64,000 nt of DNA from Ramlibacter sp. (GTDB lineage: Bacteria; Pseudomonadota; Gammaproteobacteria; Burkholderiales; Burkholderiaceae_C). Location: assembly GCA_016713005.1 (NCBI GenBank), contig JADJPY010000004.1, positions 124,001-188,000 on the forward strand, written 5' to 3'. Positions within the stretch are counted from its first letter, which is position 1. Every line of letters starts with the position of its first letter. Below are positions 16,864-24,200 of the stretch, one piece after another. The translations under genes were made by a program, and so were the position numbers. The notes below the pieces were generated by a model. That model was not told the origin of the DNA and did no database searches. It worked only from the letters and a program-made list of their open reading frames with translations.

Positions 16864-18204
16864 CTAGCGTTCCCGCGCCGCCTCACCCGCCACCTTCTGC
16901 ACGGGTGAGAGCAGGTACTCCAGCACCGAACGGCGCCCCTGGTGGATTTCGGCCTGCACCGCCATGCCAGGGGTGAGGCGCAGGCGCTCGCCGCTGGCGG
17001 CCACCAGTTCCTGGCTGTCCAGACGCACCAGCGCCTTGTAGCTTTGCGGGGCAAGGCCCGTGGCGGCGCGCTGCGAATCGGCGGCCTGTGCGTCAGCCCC
17101 CACATGCTCCACCGTGCCCTGCACCAGACCGTATTTCTGGAAAGGGTAGGCCATCAACTTGACCTTGACTGCCTGCCCTGTCGCTACAAAACCCACGTCT
17201 TCGTTGCGCACCGACACCTCGGCGTGCAGCGGCTCGCGCGCGGGCACGATGCCCAACAGCACGGCGCCGGGCTGCACCACGGTGCCCGGGGTGTAGGTGG
17301 CAAGGTCCTTGACGGTGCCGTCCTCGGGCGCACGAAGCTCCAGCAGGCCCGAGCGGAACACCTGCTTGCGCAGCTCGCCCTCGGTGCGCTGCTGCTGGCC
17401 CTGCAACTCCAGCCGCTCGGCGTGCAGCTGGCTCTGGTAGCCGGACTGGATCTGCGCCAGCTTGCGGCGGGATTGCTCCACGGCCGAAGCCAGCGCGGCG
17501 GCGGCGGACTCCTGGTTGCGCAGTTCGTGCTCTTTCTCGATGTGCTCGCGCCGCTTGTCGTTGGCACCCAGTTCGGAGACAAAGCCTTCGCGCACCAGCC
17601 GCTCGTACGAGGCGGCGCTTTGCTGCACGAGCGGCAATGTGGCCTGCAGCTTGGCGATCTGCTGGCGGGCGGCGGCCAGATCATGCTGCGCGCGCTCCAG
17701 TGCGGCCTGCTCCTGCGCCAGCGCGTCCTGCTGGCTCTGGCGGCGCGCCTGGTACTGCGCCAGCACCTGCGCAGCCAGCGCCGGCGGGTCCTGCGGCAGC
17801 AGACGCAACGGCTGGCCGCGCAGTTCGGCGTCGATGCGCCGCAGCGTCAGTGCCTTGAGCGCGGCGTCCGACTGCAGCGTGCCCAGGTCGGCGCTTGCCG
17901 TGGTGGCGTCCATGCGCAGCAGCACCTGGCCCGCGCGAACGGACTCGCCCTCGCGCACCAGCACCTCGCGCACGATGCCGGCTTCGGCGGGCTGCAGCAC
18001 GCGGCTGTAGTTGCGCGGGGCCAGCCGGCCTTCGGCTGTGGCCACGATGTCCAGCTGGCCAAAGGTGGCCCAGCCCGCCAACACAACAAACAGGCCGCCG
18101 GTGACGTAGCCCACCGCACGCGGCAGCCGGGCTGGGGGCTGCTCCTGGATGGACAGCAGGTCCGGCGCGAAGTCGGCCGGCGGGGCAGAAAGGGGGCGAG
18201 TCAT
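16864..18204 (-). CDS. Type I secretion periplasmic adaptor (HlyD family)
   Basis: The membrane-fusion subunit that links the inner-membrane ABC transporter to a TolC-like outer-membrane channel. From ATG 18204 the product has 446 residues: a short cytoplasmic tail, one transmembrane helix (GYVTGGLFVVLAGWATFG), a lipoyl half-motif (VLVREGESVRAGQVLLRMD), a long coiled coil rich in Gln, Ala and Arg (about 100-280), and a C-terminal barrel with TPGTVVQPGAVLLGIVP and the HlyD-type LTPGMAVQAEI. The gene lies 13 bp after the large RTX lipase gene and is the last gene of the minus-strand run that begins with the ABC transporter at 33806. No tolC homologue is in the window. Confidence 0.92.
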   Translation of the reverse strand: MTRPLSAPPADFAPDLLSIQEQPPARLPRAVGYVTGGLFVVLAGWATFGQLDIVATAEGRLAPRNYSRVLQPAEAGIVREVLVREGESVRAGQVLLRMDATTASADLGTLQSDAALKALTLRRIDAELRGQPLRLLPQDPPALAAQVLAQYQARRQSQQDALAQEQAALERAQHDLAAARQQIAKLQATLPLVQQSAASYERLVREGFVSELGANDKRREHIEKEHELRNQESAAAALASAVEQSRRKLAQIQSGYQSQLHAERLELQGQQQRTEGELRKQVFRSGLLELRAPEDGTVKDLATYTPGTVVQPGAVLLGIVPAREPLHAEVSVRNEDVGFVATGQAVKVKLMAYPFQKYGLVQGTVEHVGADAQAADSQRAATGLAPQSYKALVRLDSQELVAASGERLRLTPGMAVQAEIHQGRRSVLEYLLSPVQKVAGEAARER

Positions 18205-18217
18205 GCGCGCTGCACCC

Positions 18218-21200
18218 TCAACTGCCTGCGCCCTGCTCCAGCTGGCTGCGGCTGTGCAGGCTTTGCATTTCGCTGGCGCGGCCCGAGGCAAAGTGCTGCG
18301 TGGCCAGCAGGCCCACGCTGGCCATGCCGCCCGCGTTGGTGGCGTACTGGTAGCTGAGGTCCCCGCCCAGCGCCGCGGTGTTGGTGCGCTCCAGGTGGCT
18401 GTCCAGCAACTCGTTCATCAGTGCCCAGCCATTGGCTGCGGACGCCTTCTTGCGCGCCGCCTTGTCAAAGGCCTTCACCAGGTCGCCGAAGTCAAACACT
18501 TCAACCTTGCGGTTCTTGAGCTTGTCGCGGCTGTTGGCGGCATAGTCTCCACCCTCGGTCAATACCTGCAGGTACTCCACAGAGCGGTTGTCTGAGGAGG
18601 CGTACCAGTCCTTCAGGGTGATGCTGTCTGAGCCACCCGTCTTGACCAGCAAGTCCTGCCCCTGGCGCGCCAGGCTCAGATCGGTGTAGCGGATGCCGCC
18701 GCCCAGGCTGAGGGTGTTGCGCGCGCCGTTGCGCGCGCTCGTGCCAGCGTAGAAAGTGTCCGCGCCATCGCCCTTGTTGAAGGCAAGGACGGTGGCGGCG
18801 TCGCCGCCGAACAGCAAGTCGTTGCCCTTGCCGCCCGCCAGCCAACCAGCCCCGGTGCCGCTGCGCAACGTGTCCGCACCAGCGCCGCCGAACAGGGCGT
18901 CGATCCCGGCGCCGCCGTCGAGCAGATTGGCTGCGGCATCCCCCATCAGCCAGTTGTTTTGAGACTGGCTGTTGTTCCCGCCTCCACCATGGTGATCGTC
19001 GTCGTCATGGTCGTCGCAGTCGTCGCCATGGTGGCCATCCTCACCACAGCCGTCGTCGTGGTCATCGTGATCGCCGTGGCCGTGGTCATCGTGGTCGTCG
19101 TCGTGGTCGTCGTCACCGCCGTCGCAACCGCCACCGCCGCCGGCCGCTGCGGCCACGTTGATACGGAACACATCGGTGGCGCTGGCTCCAGCCAGGTCGG
19201 TGGCGGTGACGCGGACGTCCAGCGCCTGCGCCGCATTGGCGCTGGGCGCCGTGCCGGCAAAGCGTCCCGTGGCGGCGTCAAACGTCAGCCACGCGGGCAG
19301 GCCCTGCAGCTGGCCCTGCGCGTCCAGCGCACCGGCAGACAGGGTCAGCACATCACCCTGGTCCACATCGGTGAACAGGCCCGACGGCAGCGCAATGCTG
19401 ACCGCACCCCCTGCCGCCAGCGACACGTCGACCACAGGCTGGGCCAGCACCGGTGCGTCGTTGGCGCCGGTGACGGTGACGGTGAGGCTGGCGCTGGCCG
19501 TAAGCGGATTGCCGACCACGCCATCCGACACGGTGTAGGCAAACTGCTCGGCCACCTGCTGGCCCGCAGCCAGCGACTGCACCAGGGCACTGCCGTTGGC
19601 CAGGGTGTAGGTGTAGCTGCCGTCCGCCGACAGGCTGAGGCTGCCGTACTGCCCGGCGATGGTCTGCGGCAGGCCACCGGCGGTGACGACGTGCATCGCA
19701 TCGCCATCCGCGTCGACGTCATTGGCCAGCACATTGCCGCTGGCCGTGATGTTGCCCCCAGGAATCGCGTCCTCGCCGGTCTGCGCCGCATCGTCCACCG
19801 CCACCGGAGCACGGTTGACCAGGGCTTCGTCCAGCACCAGGCTCTGGGTCGTGCAGAAGGTGATGCTGTCCACACGCTCGCCCGCCTGAACCCAGCCACG
19901 CAGGGTGATGGCGCCACCCAGCGCGGCATCGCCACCGGCCACGGTGATGACCAGGTCGTCGCCCTCGCGGGCAAAGGCCAGGTCGGCGCGGGTGATGTCG
20001 CCGCTGAAGTGCAGGCGACCGCTGCCTTGCACATCGTCCACCACATCGTGCCCGTCTCCGCGCGAGAACGCGAAGGTATCTGCTCCCGCGCCACCCAGCA
20101 GCAAGTCGCCGCCGCGCCAGCCGGCCAGCACGTCGTCGCCCGCGCCGCCGCTGAGGGTGTTGTCCAGGGCATTGCCGATGAGCACGTTGTCTGCATCGTT
20201 GCCATGGCCGGTGATGGCCTTGCCTTCAAGGATCAGGCCCTCGACCTCCTGGCCCAGGACGTAGCCTTCCAGGCCCGTGCGCACGTAGTCAAAGCCCGCA
20301 CCGGCCTGCTCGATGACCTGGTCGGTGTCGACGTCCACCACATACACGTCGTCGCCCATGCCCCCGGCCATGACGTCGGCACCGGCGCCACCGTCCAGCC
20401 GGTTGCGCCCGGCGTTGCCGTTGAGCCATTGCGTGCCTTCACCTGTGGTGGCGTCCAGATCGGCGGTGACTTCGGGGTCCTGCCCTCCGTCCAGCAGGTT
20501 GACCACCTCCACCGACTGCGCGCTCAGGTCCACGCTGGCGGTGCTGTTGACGGTGTCGTGGCCTTCGCCGTCCAGCTCGATCACGGCGTCGGAGACCCAC
20601 TGCCAGCGCGGCGTGCGGTCCATGCCAAAGCGGTGCTCCTCGTCGCACAGGTTGAGCGTGGGCACGCCGCCCGAGGCGTCTTCGGTGGCCACGCCGTCCA
20701 CGATGTAGGTGTCGTCGCCAGTACCGCCGGACATGGTGTCGAGGCCGGCGCCGCCGTCGAGGTAGTCGTCGTTGGTGAGTGTGATGCCGCCAAACCTGAG
20801 CGTGACAGGATGGGACTCCTGCGGCGCGTACTCGAAGGTCACACTATCGGCCGCTTCATCGGCTCCACCAATCAATACATCGCGCCCCTCTCCGCCGTAC
20901 AAGGCGTCGTTGCCACCGCCACCGTCAAGCCTGTCGTCGCCAGCGCCGCCGAACAAGGTGTCAACCCCTGCACTGCGCTGGAACGCCAGGACTTCCGGCG
21001 TCTGCACGGGAAGGGTGGCCACGGGCCAATACATGCGCGGCACCGGCAACCCCTCGTACTCCCAATAGTTCAACAGGGGCATGCCCGCCTCGTCCAGAGG
21101 CGTACCCGGCGTCATCACCCCCAGACCTTCTATCTCGACGTACAAGCCCGGATCGAGCCCGTCCAGAGAGTCGACGACTCCATAGGTCTGGTTCAGGAAG

Positions 21201-24200
21201 TCCCATGTCATCGGTGAAGCGTCGCGTGGCGCCCACGCACGATCGAAGAACCTGCCCCAGACCGGCCCCGTGCCGGACAACACGCCATCAGCGTCCATGG
21301 CCAGCCGGTCCTCCTGGCCAAGGGCGTCGAGATCTATGCCCGCCAGGTCGCTTGGCAGAACGCGATTGACGTATGGGTCATACAGGTAGGGCCCGGGGGC
21401 AAACACCGTCAGCAAGGTGACCCGACCCTGCGCATCGGTAGCCAGCACCTGGAACGACCGCCGCGACTCCGGCTCGAATTCGCCCGCGTCGAGCGACAGA
21501 CCAAAGTCGGCCATCAAGCGGTCCAGCGTGCGGGCCGCTGGCGCCCCCCACCGGGCCCCATAGATGAACGAAAGGTAGCGGATGGTCAGACCATCCTCCT
21601 CTGCGATTTCGGGACGGATCACCCGCCCCCCATGCAAAACGTCATCGCCGGCGCCTCCGTCAATGCGGTCGTTGCCCTGGCCCCCGACGATGTCGTTTGC
21701 CAAACCGTTGCCGCGCAACACGCCGTCGGTCACCAGGCCAGCCGCATCAAGCGCCTCGACGTTCTGCGCCAAGCCAAACTCCACCGGGCCAGCGGCTGCC
21801 ACGCCAGTCGCAACCTCTTCGACCACAACGCGGTCGTAGCCCGAGTCAGCCTCTTCCACCACCAGGTCGTCCCCGTAGGTGGTGGCCTCACCCATCCAGG
21901 CGCGATCCACATACACGTCGTCGCCTTCACCGCCCGCCATCGTGGTGCCGCCCAAGCCACCGACCAATCGATCATTGCCACCCGAACCGCTCAAGCCAAC
22001 GCCCCAAGCGTCACTTTGCAGCACGTTGCCCTCTTCGTTGCCGGAGACAACCACGCCATCCTGAACGGCCGTTGCGTCTTCGATACCCTGGCCCAACACG
22101 TGGTCGGCCGAGACCCAGACCTTGTCGTATCCGCTGCCGCTGCCCTCTGCCGCTCGGTCGCCCGCGTCGTCAACCCAGTAGGTGTCGTCACCAGCGCCAC
22201 CGTCCATCACGTCGGCACCCGCTCCGCCTTCGAGCAAGTCGGCTCCGTCACCACCATTCAAGACGTCCAGACCGTCGCCGCCATAGAGCTGGTCGTTGCC
22301 CTGGCCGCCCAGCATCAGGTCATCGCCTGCATCGCCGAACAGCAGATCGTCGCCCTCGCCGCCGTCCAGCCCGTCGGCTCCTTCGCCACCACTCAGAGTG
22401 TCCAAACCGACCCCGCCCTGCAGATCGTCGTCGCCCTCGCCGCCGTCCAGCGAGTCGTCACCGACGCCGCCGAGCAGTTGATCGGCGCCTTCACCCCCAG
22501 CGAGGATGTCGTTGCCCTCGCCGCCATCGAGCGTGTCGTCGCCTGCATCGCCCCAGATCTGATCGTCGCCCGCCTGGCCCAGCACGGTGTCGTTGCCTTC
22601 GCCGGCGGTGATGAAGTCCCCGCCTTCGCCCGCCTCAACGTAGTCGTCGCCAGCGAGTGCGTCCACCCTGTCTGGCGCAGTCGACAACAGCAGCGCGTCC
22701 GCCTCCGGCGTGCCCAGATTGCGCGAAATGCCCAGCGCCAGAAAAGCCCGCTGATCGAGTTCAACCGTACTTCCGTCGTCGCCCAGCAGCTCGAAGACCT
22801 CGATCGACAGGCTGTTGTACGGGTCATCGATGTCGAAGCCTTCCACATGGACTTCGTCGCCCGTCGCCGTGTTGCCCAGCATCAAGCTGCCCAGGCCGAT
22901 GTAGAGGTCGCTCAGCCGCCAGTTCAGGATCAGGCGATCCAACCCTCCGTCGTCAACAATCCGCTTGACTCCCGCTGCGCCCAACACGGCATAGACATCG
23001 TCGCCCGCGCCTCCTGCCAGGGTGTCCTTGCCGTCGCCACTGTCCAGGCGATCGTTGCCGGCGCCGCCGTCGATCTCGTCGTCACCTGCACCACCAAACA
23101 GCTGATCGTTGCCAGCGCCACCGATCAGGTGATCGTCTCCGCCTTCGCCAGCGAGCGTGTCGTCGCCTGCACCGCCATCAAGCCAGTCCGCGCCGTGCAA
23201 CTCAGGTGCCAACAAGCCCGCACCGCCGTCGTCGCCAAACAGTTGATCATTGCCCTTGCCCCCGAGCAGACGGTCCTTGCCGCCCTGTCCAACCAGACTG
23301 TCGTTGCCGTCCCCGCCGTCCAGGTAGTCATCGCCCATGGCCTCGTGCGCCAGCCACTGCGCCGTATGGTCCCCCACAAGCCGGTCGTCGCCGTCACCCC
23401 CAAAGAGCGTGTCAGACCCACCGCCCCCATCCATCTCGTCGTCGCCTGCTTCTCCATCCAGGTAGTCGTCTGCTGCCAGCGGGCTGCCAGCTGCAACCGG
23501 CGCGCCGCCGCCGACGCCATCGCCAAACAGCCGGTCGTTGCCCTCGCCGCCAAACAGGCTGTCCTCGCCGTAGTAGCCGATCAGGAAGTCATCGCCGTCT
23601 TCTCCGTCCAGGTAGTCGTCGTTGGCGTAGGCTTCGGCGCCCTGGAGCGCTGTATCACCAGTGAGAAAGTCATTGCCGCTGCCGCCGAACAAGGTGTCCT
23701 CGCCCACACCCCCAAACAAACGGTCGGTGCCGTCCCCGCCGTCCAGGTAGTCCGCGCCATGGAACGCGAATGGCAGAAATTCACTGTCGGCCGGGTCGTT
23801 CACGGATTCGTCCGCATACAGGGTGTCATTGCCGTCACCCCCGAACAGTTCGTCCGAACCCCCACCGCCCACCAGGGAGTCGTCGCCCGCGCCACCATCA
23901 AGGTAGTCCGAGCCATGCGACGCGGCCGCGGCGGTGTCCAAAAAACCGGCCCGCAGGATGCCGTCGCCGTGCAATGAGTCCGCGCCGTCCCCGCCTTCAA
24001 TCACATCTTCGCCGCCCAGGCCTTCAATGCGGTCGTCTCCGGCATCGCCACGCAAACGGTCATTGCCGGTGCCGGCGATGATCCAGTCATTGCCCTCCCC
24101 GCCGCGCACCACGTCGCTGTCCTGCGGTGCATCCACCGTGGCGGAAACCGCATGCCAGCGCGTCACGACCAGCCCTTCCTCTTCGATCTCGTAGATTCCC

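Noticed and set aside
21632..23977. Long plus-strand frame of 781 residues (and others at 18959-21217, 31818-33884 and 13543-15552)
   Set aside because: These are antisense to strongly supported genes and show only high-GC frame bias with no domain; the coding strand is the minus strand.
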